Origin: Geodermatophilus poikilotrophus
Lineage (GTDB): Bacteria; Actinomycetota; Actinomycetes; Mycobacteriales; Geodermatophilaceae
DNA: 64,000 nt
Reading direction: 5' to 3'
Assembly: GCF_900111455.1 (NCBI RefSeq)
Contig: NZ_FOIE01000004.1
Coordinates: forward strand, 248,001 to 312,000
Below the pieces are notes generated by a model, which was given only the letters and a program-made list of their open reading frames with translations, had not been told where the DNA came from and did no database searches. This document shows positions 10,348-21,164 of this stretch, one piece after another. How positions within the stretch are numbered: position 1 is the stretch's first letter; the number at the start of each line of letters is the position of its first letter. Both the position numbers and the translations under genes were made by a program.

Positions 10348-10788
10348 TCAGCGGACCGGCGCGCCGTGCACCACGCCGCTGCCGGCGTGCACCCAGTTCC
10401 GCGGCGGAGCGGTCTCCACCACCCGCTTGCCCAGCGGGAACAGGCCCACCGCGGCCAGCTTGAAGGAGGCGATGCCGAACGGGATGCCGATGACCGTCAG
10501 GCAGAAGCCGATGCCCGCCACGACGTGGATGAGCGCCAGCCACCACCCGGCCACGAGGAACCACACGAGGTTGCCCACGGCCGAGGCGACCCCGGCACCG
10601 GGGGCGCGCACCGTCGTCCGGCCGAAGGGCCAGACGACGAAGCCGGCCAGGCGGAAGGCGACGATCCCGAAGGGGATGGTGACGACCAGCAGGCAGGCGA
10701 TCACCCCGGCCAGGACGTAGGCGAGCGCGAGCAGCCAGCCCTGCAGGACCAGCCACACCAGGTTCAGCAGCGTGCGGAGAGCGTCCAC
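10348..10788 (-). CDS. YccF-domain inner membrane protein
   Basis: A 146-residue hydrophobic protein containing the duplicated YccF (DUF307) repeat. Each half carries hydrophobic helices followed by an IPFGI motif: VVTIPFGIVAFRLAGFVVWPFG in the first half and VIGIPFGIASFKLAAVGLFPLG in the second. About four transmembrane segments are expected. The function of the family is unknown. The GTG at 10788 has a poor ribosome binding site, but the frame upstream of it lies antisense to the MOSC gene end and is not family-like. It lies 44 bp downstream of the MOSC gene on the same strand, possibly as the end of the biotin-transporter transcript. Confidence 0.85.
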   Translation of the reverse strand: MDALRTLLNLVWLVLQGWLLALAYVLAGVIACLLVVTIPFGIVAFRLAGFVVWPFGRTTVRAPGAGVASAVGNLVWFLVAGWWLALIHVVAGIGFCLTVIGIPFGIASFKLAAVGLFPLGKRVVETAPPRNWVHAGSGVVHGAPVR

Positions 10789-10832
10789 ACCTGTTCCACG
10801 GACCTGGGAACCGCCCGGTTCCCCGGCGTCCG

Positions 10833-11369
10833 TCAGCCGTTGACGATCCGCGGCACCGGGCGGTCGGCACCGGTGGGGGCGCCCCGCCGCGCCGCCTCCT
10901 CCTCGGACACCGGCCGCACCACCGCACCCTCCGCGATCCGGGCCGGGGCGAAGACCGCCGCGTTGATGCCGCCGCGGTGCACCATCGCCTTCACCAGCCG
11001 GGCGCCGGTCAGCCGCTCCAGGTGCGTGCACGGCGGACAGCGCTTGGCCCCGAACAGCAGCGCGTCCCCGACGGCGAACCAGCGGCCGACCAGCGACGGC
11101 AGGTCGATGCCGGCGGTCACCAGGTTCCGGCGGGTGTCCCCCGGGGTCAGCGGCACGCCGGCGTCCGCGGCGACGGCGGCGACGTCCGCGACGTCGACCA
11201 GCGTCAGCTGCTTCTCCAGGTCGGGGTACTGCGCCCACGTCCCGCCGCCCAGCGCGTAGCGGTCGCCCTCCAGCCCCCGCCCGGCCAGCAGCTGCGCCGC
11301 GGGCACCCGCCGCATCGGCGCGGCCGCCTCGGACGTCAGCCAGATCTCGGTCAGCACGCCGCCGTCCAT
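10833..11369 (-). CDS. MOSC-domain protein (molybdenum cofactor sulfurase C-terminal-like)
   Basis: A 178-residue stand-alone MOSC domain. The conserved elements are GRGLEGDRYA near residue 32, RRNLVTAGIDL near 81, and a Cys-rich CPPCTHLERL near 111, whose Cys is proposed to carry sulfur in this family. MOSC proteins bind pterin-molybdenum cofactor or act as sulfur carriers; some detoxify N-hydroxylated bases. It starts at the ATG at 11369 in a TGATG overlap with the upstream bioN-like gene, so it is translationally coupled to the biotin ECF transporter operon. That pairing is not an obvious pathway link beyond both involving sulfur-containing cofactors. Confidence 0.87.
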   Translation of the reverse strand: MDGGVLTEIWLTSEAAAPMRRVPAAQLLAGRGLEGDRYALGGGTWAQYPDLEKQLTLVDVADVAAVAADAGVPLTPGDTRRNLVTAGIDLPSLVGRWFAVGDALLFGAKRCPPCTHLERLTGARLVKAMVHRGGINAAVFAPARIAEGAVVRPVSEEEAARRGAPTGADRPVPRIVNG

Positions 11370-11995
11370 CACGCCCTCCTCGGCCGGCGCGCCGGCACGT
11401 CGTCCGCGCCCCGCGCGTCCAGCGCCTCGCCGAGCGTGGACGCCAGCTGCAGGACCTGGATCAGCAACGGCACCAGCAGACCCAGCCGCATCCCCGACGC
11501 TCCGCGGGCCGCCTGCGCCTCGCGGATCCGCGCGGCCCGCTCGGCCACCACCGGGATGAACCGCAGCGTCATCGCGACCATCAGCCCCACCCGGGCCGGC
11601 CGCACGCCGACCACCTCGAGCGGCCGCAGCAGCCACTCGACCACGGCCACCAGCGCGGTCACCCGGGTGGTCGCGGTGACCACGGCGGCGGCCAGCACCA
11701 GGGTGAGCAGTCGCAGCACCGTCACCGTGCCGGTGAGCGCGTCGGTCACCAGCAGGTGGACGCCGAACAGCGCCGCCAGCAGCAGCCACACCGGCCGCAC
11801 CTGCGCCCACAGCGCCCTCGCGGGCAGTCGGGCGACCACCAGGCCGGCGACGAGCACGCCCACCAGTGCGGCCGCGACCACCTCGATCCGGGGGAGGGCG
11901 AACAGGCCCGTGCCGAGCGCCGCCAGAGCGGCCAGCTTGAGCCCGGCCCGCGTGCGGTGCACGGGGCTGGTGCCCGGTGCGTACAGCGACAGCAT
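11369..11995 (-). CDS. bioN: Energy-coupling factor transporter transmembrane protein (BioN/EcfT type)
   Basis: A 208-residue T-component of an ECF importer, with about five hydrophobic segments and the two Ala-Arg-Gly signatures typical of EcfT (QAARGA about residue 160 and LDARGA about 197) that couple to the ATPases. It overlaps the downstream MOSC gene and the upstream ATPase gene by TGATG junctions. Together with the ATPase and BioY it forms a dedicated biotin importer of the BioMNY type. The gene name rests on operon context as much as on sequence. Confidence 0.88.
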   Translation of the reverse strand: MLSLYAPGTSPVHRTRAGLKLAALAALGTGLFALPRIEVVAAALVGVLVAGLVVARLPARALWAQVRPVWLLLAALFGVHLLVTDALTGTVTVLRLLTLVLAAAVVTATTRVTALVAVVEWLLRPLEVVGVRPARVGLMVAMTLRFIPVVAERAARIREAQAARGASGMRLGLLVPLLIQVLQLASTLGEALDARGADDVPARRPRRA

Positions 11996-12738
11996 CAGGC
12001 GTTCCGGGCCACGTACCAGGGCACCGCCTCGGCGGGCGACCCGTCGGCGGCCAGCCGCCCGTCCTCGAACACCAGCACCCGGTCGAAACGGGCCAGCAGG
12101 TCCAGGTGGTGGGTCACCACGACGACGTCCTGCCGCAGCCCCTCGATGACCTCCGCGACGCGGCGCGTGTTCACCAGGTCCAGCAGCGTCGTCGGCTCGT
12201 CGAAGACCACCCGCTGCGGCTCCATGACCAGCACGCCGGCGATCGCGAGCAGCTGCTTCTGCCCGCCGGAGAGCAGGTGGGCGGGGTGGTCCCGGTGCCC
12301 GTCGAGGCCGTACCGGTCCAGCACCTCGTCGACCCGGCGGGCGATCTCGTCGGCCGGGCGGCCCTGGTTGGTCGGCCCGAAGGCGACGTCCTCGGCCACG
12401 GTGGGGTGCACGATCTGCGCGTCCGGGTCCTGGAAGACGAACCCGACCTGCCGACGGACCTCGCGCACCTGCGTGCGGGTGTCCAGCCCGTCGACGAGCA
12501 CGGTGCCGGCGGTGGGCACCACCAGCCCGTTGAGCAGCCGGGCGAAGGTGCTCTTACCCGACCCGTTGGCCCCGATGACCCCGATCCGCGACTCGGTCAG
12601 GGTCAGCGTGACGTCGGAGAGCACGGTCCGCTCGCCGTAGGCGTGGGTCACGTCGCGCAGCTCGACGGCGGTCCGGGGGAGGGGCGGCGCGTCCGCTGCG
12701 GCGGCGCCGCGCCGTCCCCAGTGCATGGCAGCGACCAC
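11995..12738 (-). CDS. bioM: Biotin ECF transporter ATPase BioM
   Basis: A 247-residue ABC ATPase of the EcfA/CbiO class. It has Walker [10 protein letters not shown] (about residue 54), Q-loop FVFQDPDAQ, signature LSGGQKQLL and Walker [12 protein letters not shown], followed by an H-loop THHLD. It energises uptake of the vitamin bound by BioY. The longest start is GTG 12738; an ATG four codons later (12726) is an alternative. BioY lies only 6 nt upstream and BioN overlaps downstream, so the three genes form one operon. It is a single ATPase, as in BioMNY systems, not the paired EcfA1/A2 of shared ECF modules. Confidence 0.92.
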   Translation of the reverse strand: MVAAMHWGRRGAAAADAPPLPRTAVELRDVTHAYGERTVLSDVTLTLTESRIGVIGANGSGKSTFARLLNGLVVPTAGTVLVDGLDTRTQVREVRRQVGFVFQDPDAQIVHPTVAEDVAFGPTNQGRPADEIARRVDEVLDRYGLDGHRDHPAHLLSGGQKQLLAIAGVLVMEPQRVVFDEPTTLLDLVNTRRVAEVIEGLRQDVVVVTHHLDLLARFDRVLVFEDGRLAADGSPAEAVPWYVARNA

Positions 12739-12744
12739 CCGGTC

Positions 12745-13311
12745 TCAGCCCGCGGTCGCGCGCCGGCCCGGCAGCTCGATGACCGGGTAGGCCCGGCGCA
12801 CCGCCACGGCGACCACGGAGGCGGCGACCGCCTTGACCACGTCACCGGGGATGAAGGCCAGCGAGCCCGTGGCCGAGACCGACAGCGGGACGTCGGCGTA
12901 GAGGCTGGTGAACGGGATGCCGATGGCGTAGATGACCACGATCCCCCCGAGCAGGTTGGCCACCAGCGCCCAGGCCAGGTTCAACCGTCGCCAGAACCGC
13001 TCGGTGAGCCAGCCGATGACGAAGGCGGCGACCGGCCAGCTGTACAGGTACCCGGCGGTCGGACCGACGAAGACGCCCAGACCACCACTGCCGCTGGCCA
13101 GCAGGGGGGCGCCCATCGCCACCACGGCCAGGAAGAGCAGCAGTGCCAGCCCGCCGCGCTTGGCGCCCAGCACCGACCCGGCCAGCATCACGCCGAGCGT
13201 CTGCGCGGTGATCGGCACCGGGATGCCCGGTACCGGGACCGCCGGGAGCTGGCCGAGCACGGCCACGATCGCGGCGAACAGCGCGATGTAGGCGAGGTCC
13301 CTGGTCTTCAC
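12745..13311 (-). CDS. bioY: Biotin transporter substrate-binding protein BioY
   Basis: A 188-residue S-component with about six transmembrane helices. Family hallmarks are VPITAQTLGVMLAG near residue 33 (the biotin-binding loop region), GAKRGGLALLLFL, and GGLGVFVGPTAGYL in the middle, the BioY signature. It binds biotin with high affinity at the outer face of the membrane. The GTG at 13311 is preceded by GGGAGGAGC at proper spacing. The frame remains open far upstream to 14157, but that part is antisense to the roadblock gene and is ignored. It is first in the bioY-bioM-bioN-MOSC operon; no BioR or BirA operator was recognised. Confidence 0.93.
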   Translation of the reverse strand: MKTRDLAYIALFAAIVAVLGQLPAVPVPGIPVPITAQTLGVMLAGSVLGAKRGGLALLLFLAVVAMGAPLLASGSGGLGVFVGPTAGYLYSWPVAAFVIGWLTERFWRRLNLAWALVANLLGGIVVIYAIGIPFTSLYADVPLSVSATGSLAFIPGDVVKAVAASVVAVAVRRAYPVIELPGRRATAG

Positions 13312-13873
13312 GACGCGCTCCTCCCGGGGTGCGCGGAACGCCCGCGCGGCTCCCGGCGGAAGGTACCGGAGGACGGCGAGCGGCCGAGCGGCCCGGGTGG
13401 GTGAGCGGTCACCGGCCACCGGGGAATTGCTTGCGGTCGGTGTCTGCCCGCTCACCTGCAGAGACGCCCGCCGGTTTGCCGGGCCTGCCGGGGACGTGTT
13501 GTCTGGGGTTCCTGAGCCCCTCGGCGAAGGCGGAACCAGAGGCATGGCAACCGGGTGGTGGGCGTCGCTGTGGTCGTGGGGACGCCCCGCGGCCCACGAG
13601 CTCCCCGCGGAGCGTCCGCAGCACCCGGACCGGGAGCCCGACACGGGTGACCGGCCCGCGCGGACGATGCCGCCACCTGTGCCTCCCGCCGTCGACGGGA
13701 CGGCTGCGCACCGCGCTCCGGCCGGTGCGACGCGCGCCGGGGCGGCACCGCCGCCGCCCGGGGACACCACGCACCGCCAGGCGTCCGGTCCGTCCGGTCG
13801 GTCCGGGTCACCTCCCGACCCGGACCGCAGCACCCCGCTGCGTCTTCCCCTCGAGAGGACAGGAGTCCCATCC

Positions 13874-14242
13874 GTGGCACAGCTCGACAACGTCATCGCC
13901 GACCTGCTTGCGATCGAGGGCGCCAACGGCGCCGCGATCGTCGACATCGACAGCGGCATGGCCCTCGCGGCCGGCGGCACCCCCGGGTTCGACCTCAACG
14001 TCGCGGCCGCCGGGAACTCGAACGTCATCCGCGCGAAGCTGCGCACCATCCAGGACCTCGAGCTGAAGGACGAGATCGAGGACGTCCTCATCACGCTGCA
14101 GAACCAGTACCACCTGATCAACGTGCTCAAGGGCCAGGGCAACGCGGGCCTGTTCATCTACCTCGTGCTCAACCGCGTCACCGCGAACCTGGCGCTGGCC
14201 CGCCATAAGCTCCGGGCCGTCGCGGCCACCGTGAGCGTCTGA
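13874..14242 (+). CDS. Roadblock/LC7 domain protein
   Basis: A 122-residue protein of the roadblock/LC7 fold found with actinobacterial small GTPase (MglA-like) systems and signalling operons. The core includes EGANGAAIVDIDSGMAL and a Gly-rich strand, then LKGQGNAGLFIYLVL and ANLALARHKL. Partners such as a histidine kinase or GTPase are not adjacent here. I used the GTG at 13874, which has AGGACAGGAG about 10 nt upstream. The frame is open upstream to 13397, and from the ATG at 13544 it would add about 110 Pro/Gly/Arg-rich residues, so a longer form with a disordered N-terminus cannot be excluded. It is convergent with the ABC ATPase gene. Confidence 0.8.
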   Translation: MAQLDNVIADLLAIEGANGAAIVDIDSGMALAAGGTPGFDLNVAAAGNSNVIRAKLRTIQDLELKDEIEDVLITLQNQYHLINVLKGQGNAGLFIYLVLNRVTANLALARHKLRAVAATVSV

Positions 14243-14249
14243 ACGAGGA

Positions 14250-14302
14250 CCCCCTTGCCCCCCACTCCTCGCTGACGCTCGGCGCGGGCCCCTGCAAGGG
14301 GG
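14250..14302. terminator. Compound hairpin after the roadblock gene (repeat family copy 2)
   Basis: A perfect 9-bp outer stem (CCCCCTTGC at 14250-14258 with 14294-14302) starts 7 nt after the stop and encloses CTCGCTGACGCTCGGCGCG. It lies between convergent genes and could serve both. Confidence 0.65.
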
Positions 14303-14344
14303 CCGTTCCAGTACGTCACCAGGTGGGGGGCAGGAGGGTCCTCG

Positions 14345-15880
14345 TCAGGCCGCGGTGGCGGCCTCGACGATCCGCGCCCGCACGGCGTCGACGGCGAGCT
14401 CGCGGGTGTCGATCCACCGGGCGACGCGGCCGCCGGCCACGATGCCGACGCGGTCGCAGCACTCGGCCAGCTCCTCGGGGTCCACCGACACCACGACGAC
14501 CGACGTCCCGTCCGCCGTGGCCTCGTCGAGCAGCTGGCGCACCTGCTGGCGGGCCCGGACGTCCAGGCCGCGGGTGGGCTCGTGGAGCACGACGACGTCC
14601 TGTGCCGAGGCCATCCAGCGGGCCAGCGCGAGCTTGTGCCGGTCGCCGCCGGACAGGGCGCCCACGACGGTGCGGATGCTCAGCGTCTTGACGTCGAGCC
14701 GGTGCACGGTCTTGATCACACCGCGCAGGGAGGCGATCTCGCTGCGGACGTCGGTGAGCGCGCCCCACGGCTCCCGGGTCAGCGTCCGGGCGATGGTCTC
14801 GCCGGGGTCGACCCCGTAGGCGTCCTCGTCGGGGCGGTAGGCGGGCAGCCGCAGCGCCGCCCCGTCCGCCGACGAGTCCAGCGACCGCCGCTCGCCGTGC
14901 AGCACGAGCTCGTCGCTGAGCGCCGGCAGCTCCCCGGTCAGGGCGCCGGCGATCTCCTGGACGCCGGAGGAGCGGTGCCCGGTCAGCCCGACCACCTCGC
15001 CCTGGCGCAGCAGCAGGTCGACCCCCTGCACCCGGCCGGGCACCCGCAGGTTGCGGACCCGCAGGGCCACGTCCCCCTGGGCGGGGGCCGGCCGGGTCGG
15101 GGCGCGCGCCGGGACGTCGTCCCGCCCGGAGCGCGCGGGGGCTGAGGCCACCCGCGGTGCGGGCAGCGATATCGGCTCACCCACGGTCTCCGCGGCCAGC
15201 CGGACCGGGTCCAGGTCCTCCGCCGGGCTGTCCAGGGCGATCACGCCGTCGCGCAGCACGAGCACGCGGTCGACCAGCGCGAGCATCTCGGGCAGCCGGT
15301 GGCTGATGTAGAGGACGCCGCGGCCCTGCCGGCTCAACCGGCCGGCGACGCCGTGCAGCCGGGTGACCTCCACGGGCAGCAGCGCGGCCGACACCTCGTC
15401 GAGCACGACGAGCCGGGTGTCCTCGGCGAGCACCCGTGCGATCTCCACCAGGCCGTGCACGAAGTGCGGCAGCTCCCCGACGAGGGTGTCGGGGTCGACG
15501 TCGAGGGTGACCTCGGCGAGCAGCGCCCGCGCCCGCTCGCGCAGCTCCGCCTGCGGGCGCCCGGCCTGCGGTGTGCCGCGGAAGACCGCCTGCGCGATGG
15601 TGAGCCCGGGGTCGATCTCGACGAGCTGCTCGACCACGCCGACGCCGAGGTGCCGGGCGTCGTCCGCCGACAGCGGCGCGTAGGGGTGGCCCTGCAGCGT
15701 CATCCGGCCGGCGTCGGCCGCGGTGATGCCGGCCAGGACGTCCCCGAGGGTCGACTTGCCCGCGCCGTTGCTGCCGGCGAGCCCGACGATCTCCCCCTCG
15801 GCGACGCTGAAGGAGACGTCCCGCAGGACGCGCCGGGCTCCGAAGGACTTCCTCAGGCCCTCGACCTGCAGCAGCGCCAT
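14345..15880 (-). CDS. Sugar-type ABC transporter ATP-binding protein (duplicated, RbsA/MglA-like), orphan
   Basis: A 511-residue tandem ABC ATPase of the carbohydrate-uptake CUT2 type. The first domain has a good Walker A (GSNGAGKST, about residue 37) and VVLDEVSAAL as Walker B, but its signature reads ELPHFVHGLVEIAR instead of LSxGxxQ. In the second domain Walker A is replaced by GHRSSGVQE, while LSGGDRHKLALAR and VVLHEPTRGLD are recognisable. Degeneracy of the second site is normal in CUT2 proteins; the altered first signature is less so. No permease or binding-protein gene is nearby, so the partners must be elsewhere or the protein has another role. It starts at ATG 15880 and is convergent with the roadblock gene. 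Confidence 0.85.
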   Translation of the reverse strand: MALLQVEGLRKSFGARRVLRDVSFSVAEGEIVGLAGSNGAGKSTLGDVLAGITAADAGRMTLQGHPYAPLSADDARHLGVGVVEQLVEIDPGLTIAQAVFRGTPQAGRPQAELRERARALLAEVTLDVDPDTLVGELPHFVHGLVEIARVLAEDTRLVVLDEVSAALLPVEVTRLHGVAGRLSRQGRGVLYISHRLPEMLALVDRVLVLRDGVIALDSPAEDLDPVRLAAETVGEPISLPAPRVASAPARSGRDDVPARAPTRPAPAQGDVALRVRNLRVPGRVQGVDLLLRQGEVVGLTGHRSSGVQEIAGALTGELPALSDELVLHGERRSLDSSADGAALRLPAYRPDEDAYGVDPGETIARTLTREPWGALTDVRSEIASLRGVIKTVHRLDVKTLSIRTVVGALSGGDRHKLALARWMASAQDVVVLHEPTRGLDVRARQQVRQLLDEATADGTSVVVVSVDPEELAECCDRVGIVAGGRVARWIDTRELAVDAVRARIVEAATAA

Positions 15881-16082
15881 GGGCGGGCCGGCCTCCCCCG
15901 AGCAGGATCTCGACCCCGGGGTCGGGGACCGAGCCGTCAGCGTCCCCCGCGACGCTGTGTCACCACCTGGATGCTACCCACCGCGGGGGACGGCGCCTGT
16001 CGGGGCCGCACCCCGCAGGGTGTGGGAGCCCCGCAGGGACCCGACGTCCCGAGCCCGCGACGAGGAGGGAGGACGGGGTCCG

Positions 16083-16472
16083 TCAGCGGTTCTGCATGCT
16101 GTACGCGGCCATCTCCATGTACCCCCACAGGGTCGCGTCCTGCTCGGGGGTCAGCTCCAGGGAGTCGACGGCGTCGCGCATGTGGCGCAACCACGCGTCG
16201 CGCTCGGCGGGGCCGATGGCGAAGGGCGCGTGGCGCATGCGCAGCCGGGGGTGACCGCGCGCGTCGGAGTAGGTGGTCGGGCCGCCCCAGTACTGCTCCA
16301 AGAAGGTGCGCAGCCTGGTCTCGGCGCCCTCCCAGTCGTCCTGCGGGTACAGCGGGGCGAGCACCGGGTCGGCGCGTACTCCGGCGTAGAAGCGGGCCAC
16401 GAGCCGGGAGAAGGTGGGCGCGCCGCCGACCTCCTCGTAGAAGGTCCGTGCCGACGGCAGGGATCGGCTCAT
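16083..16472 (-). CDS. glbO: Group II truncated haemoglobin (GlbO)
   Basis: A 129-residue trHbO. It closely resembles mycobacterial Glb[12 protein letters not shown] at the N-terminus, RFYAGV with the B10 Tyr, [14 protein letters not shown] with the group II Trp region, and [14 protein letters not shown] carrying the proximal His. It binds O2 and NO and is linked to respiration and redox protection in actinobacteria. The ATG at 16472 overlaps the TGA of the upstream MFS gene as ATGA, so the two are translationally coupled. The frame upstream of this ATG belongs to the MFS gene in another phase. Confidence 0.95.
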   Translation of the reverse strand: MSRSLPSARTFYEEVGGAPTFSRLVARFYAGVRADPVLAPLYPQDDWEGAETRLRTFLEQYWGGPTTYSDARGHPRLRMRHAPFAIGPAERDAWLRHMRDAVDSLELTPEQDATLWGYMEMAAYSMQNR

Positions 16473-17707
16473 GTCCTCGATGGTCCCGCAGCGTGCGGGG
16501 CGGCTGCCACGTGACCCTGGGTACGCACGTAGCCCACGAGCGGCGGGAGGACGGCCAGCAGCCCCACCCCACCGGCCAGGGCCACCACGCCGCCGGGCGC
16601 GACCCCCTCGGCCGCGGCGCCGGCGGCGAGCACGCCGATGCCCTGCACGCCGTACAGCCCGCTGACCGCGACCCCGAAGGCGCGGCCCCGGTAGGCCGGC
16701 GGCACGGCCTGCACGAAGGCGACGTTGAGCGGGATCGTCCAGGCCGCTCCCAGCCCGGCGACGAACATCAACGCGACGACGGCCGCGTAGGCGCCCTGGC
16801 CCGGAGCCCCCCACGCGGTGACCAGCCCGGCCAGCAGGATCGGGACCAGCGACAGGACGACGAGGTGCGGCACCAGCTGCTCACGGCGCTGCTGGGTGAG
16901 CGCGCGGGCGACGAGCAGCCCGCCCACGGTGACCCCGGCGGGGTTGGCCGCGAGCAGGACGCCGATCTGCGTCGCGCCCTGGCCGAGCTGCTCGACCAGC
17001 GGTGCGGCGATGCCCTCCGGGGCGTTGGCGAAGAGGGTGCCCACCCAGGTGACGGCGATGATCGCGCGCAGCCTGGGCGTCCGGCCGATCAGCCGCAGCC
17101 CCTCGGCGGCGTCCCGCCACATCGAGCGGGGGCCCTCGGCCTCGCCGCCGTCGTCCGGGGCCGGGCGGCGCTGCAGCCGGGCCCACAGCCAGACGGCGGA
17201 GACGGCGAAGGTGGCCGCGTCGAGCAGCAGCGCCGCCGACGGGTCGAGCACGGCGACCAGCGTGCCGCCCAGCACGAACCCGAGGACCTGGGCCACCTGG
17301 GAGCCGACGTTGGTCAGGGACGTCGCCAGTGCGTACCGGTCGCCGTCGAGGACGTCGGCCATGAGCGCCGACCGGGCGGACTCGAACGGCGGCCCACACA
17401 CTGCTACGACGAACAGCAGGCCCAGCAGCACCGGCAGCGGCGTCCCGGGGACCGCCATGAGGGCCACCAGCAGGGCGCGAGCGGTGTCGCTGGCGATGAG
17501 CACCCGGTGCCGCGGGAACCGGTCGGCGAGGGTGGACAGCAGCGGCCCGCCCAGCAGCCACGGCAGGTAGCTGATCGCGAAGGTCACCGCCGACAGCAGC
17601 GGCGAGTCGGTGCGCTGGTAGACCAGCACGGTCAGCGCGACGCGGGCCAGCTCGTCACCGATCGTCGACAGCAGGTAGGTGCCGAGGAGCGGCTGGAACT
17701 CGCGCAC
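16469..17707 (-). CDS. MFS transporter
   Basis: A major facilitator of about 412 residues with roughly 12 hydrophobic segments. The loop after helix 2 reads [15 protein letters not shown], the GxLaDrxgrr-type MFS motif. Homologues include bacterial multidrug or siderophore exporters of the Enterobactin/MFS_3 kind; the substrate is unknown. The start is uncertain. GTG 17707 is the first ATG/GTG/TTG in frame, but relatives usually have a few residues before VREFQ, and a CTG at 17785 overlaps the stop of the mscS gene (CTGA) with a GGGGG tract before it. It is coupled to glbO by an ATGA overlap, so mscS, MFS and glbO form one transcript. Confidence 0.85.
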   Translation of the reverse strand: MREFQPLLGTYLLSTIGDELARVALTVLVYQRTDSPLLSAVTFAISYLPWLLGGPLLSTLADRFPRHRVLIASDTARALLVALMAVPGTPLPVLLGLLFVVAVCGPPFESARSALMADVLDGDRYALATSLTNVGSQVAQVLGFVLGGTLVAVLDPSAALLLDAATFAVSAVWLWARLQRRPAPDDGGEAEGPRSMWRDAAEGLRLIGRTPRLRAIIAVTWVGTLFANAPEGIAAPLVEQLGQGATQIGVLLAANPAGVTVGGLLVARALTQQRREQLVPHLVVLSLVPILLAGLVTAWGAPGQGAYAAVVALMFVAGLGAAWTIPLNVAFVQAVPPAYRGRAFGVAVSGLYGVQGIGVLAAGAAAEGVAPGGVVALAGGVGLLAVLPPLVGYVRTQGHVAAAPHAAGPSRT

Positions 17708-17781
17708 GGCGAACAGCCCGCGGAAGGTCGCCGGGCGCGGGGCTGCGCCGGCCGGGTCCCCGCCGGCCGGCGCGCTGCCGC

Positions 17782-18792
17782 TCAGCGGGCCCCCGCAGGA
17801 GCGCCGGCCGCGGACAGCAGCGGCAGCGGCGTGCGGATGCCCTCGGCGACGAACCGCTCCTTGAGCCGCATGCGCAGCTCGCGGCCGACCCGCCACTGGT
17901 CGGCGTTGGTGGTGCGGACCTGCAGGCGCATGAACACGCCCTCGGAGGTGATCTGCTCGACGCCGAGGGACTCCGGCTCGGACAGCAGCACCCCGACCCA
18001 CTCGTCCTCGGCGTACAGCGCGTCGGCCACCTCCTGCATCACTGCCCGGCAGCGCTCGAGGTCGGTGTCGTGGGCGACCGGCATGTCGATGACCACCTGG
18101 GCGTAGCCCTGGCTCTTGTTGCCGACCCGCAGGATCTCGCCGTTGCGGGCGTACCAGACCACGCCGTTGACGTCGCGCACCCGGGTGATCCGCAGGCCGA
18201 CCGCCTCCACCGTGCCGCTGGCCTCGCCGAGGTCGACGACGTCACCGACGCCGTACTGGTCCTCGAGGATGATCCCGATCCCGGCGATGAAGTCCTTGAC
18301 CAGGTTCTGCGCGCCGAAGCCCAGGGCGACGCCGACCACCCCGGCGCTGGCCAGGATCGGCGCCAGGTTGATGCCGAGCTCGCCGAGCACCAGCACCACC
18401 GCGATGCCCAGCACCACGATCGAGGCGCAGCTGCGCAGCACCGACCCGATGGCCTCGGCCCGCTGGGTGCGCCGGGCGGCGACCTGCTCCGCGCCGTCCC
18501 CCACGGCGGCGGCGCGCAGCCGGCGGGCCCGCAGGATCGAGGGCACCGGGCTGCCGGTGGTGTGGTCGGTCAGCCGGCGGATCGCCCGGTGCGCCAGGTA
18601 CCGCACCAGGACGGCGACGACGACGATCAGCAGGATCCGCGCCGGCGTGGCGATCAGCGTCTCGGCGTTCTCCGCCAGCCAGTCGGTCCCCGACCAGTCG
18701 TAGACCTGCTGGCAGAGCCAGTAGTCGGCGCAGTCGGGCATGGAGCCGGTGCCGCCGTCTGCGGCGGCGATCACGGACGGTGAAGCAGTCAT
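17782..18792 (-). CDS. MscS-family mechanosensitive ion channel
   Basis: A 336-residue protein. Hydrophobic segments lie at about residues 45-70 and 125-150, followed by the MscS pore helix and beta domain signature VALGFGAQNLVKDFIAGIGI and LEDQYGVGDVVDLG (about 165-200), and an alpha/beta C-terminal cage. It is a homoheptameric channel that opens under membrane tension and releases osmolytes. The ATG at 18792 is chosen; an ATG at 18741 would also keep all recognised domains. The stop at 17782 abuts the MFS gene. It lies downstream of the S9 peptidase gene but separated from it by a hairpin. Confidence 0.92.
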   Translation of the reverse strand: MTASPSVIAAADGGTGSMPDCADYWLCQQVYDWSGTDWLAENAETLIATPARILLIVVVAVLVRYLAHRAIRRLTDHTTGSPVPSILRARRLRAAAVGDGAEQVAARRTQRAEAIGSVLRSCASIVVLGIAVVLVLGELGINLAPILASAGVVGVALGFGAQNLVKDFIAGIGIILEDQYGVGDVVDLGEASGTVEAVGLRITRVRDVNGVVWYARNGEILRVGNKSQGYAQVVIDMPVAHDTDLERCRAVMQEVADALYAEDEWVGVLLSEPESLGVEQITSEGVFMRLQVRTTNADQWRVGRELRMRLKERFVAEGIRTPLPLLSAAGAPAGAR

Positions 18793-18834
18793 CACGCCGA
18801 TACTCTCAGGTGCGGGAAGGCAACCCCAGGTGCA

Positions 18835-18851
18835 TGCCGCGTGGCGCGGCA
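18835..18851 (-). terminator. Hairpin after the S9 peptidase gene
   Basis: A perfect 7-bp stem (TGCCGCG / CGCGGCA) with a TGG loop lies 13 nt past the stop at 18865 on the minus strand. It is also just upstream of the mscS start, so it separates the two genes. Confidence 0.5.
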
Positions 18852-18864
18852 CACGGACCCGGGG

Positions 18865-20958
<2,094 letters not shown>

Positions 20959-21164
20959 GGTAGTGACGGCCGGAGGGGCTCCCGGAGCCCGCCGGAGGCA
21001 TCCCGGGAGCGAAGGAGCGGGTTCGCAGGTCAGAATGGGGGCGCCCACGGGTCGCACTGCACCCGGCGCGCGGCCCCGGGCGCCGGAGGTGCCCCGTGCC
21101 GCGTACCGCGTCCGGGTCGTCCGCAGGCCATCCAGGTCCGCGGCGCGACCACCACTCCCTTCCG

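Noticed and set aside
13397-13873. N-terminal extension of the roadblock protein
   Set aside because: It is Pro/Gly/Arg-rich with third-position GC of roughly 82 percent by my count for 13544-13873, lower than I expect for genes here. The GTG at 13874 has a better ribosome binding site. Kept only as an alternative.
15299-18106. A 935-codon plus-strand open frame
   Set aside because: It crosses four genes on the other strand (ABC ATPase, GlbO, MFS, MscS) antisense to each; it is a composition artefact.
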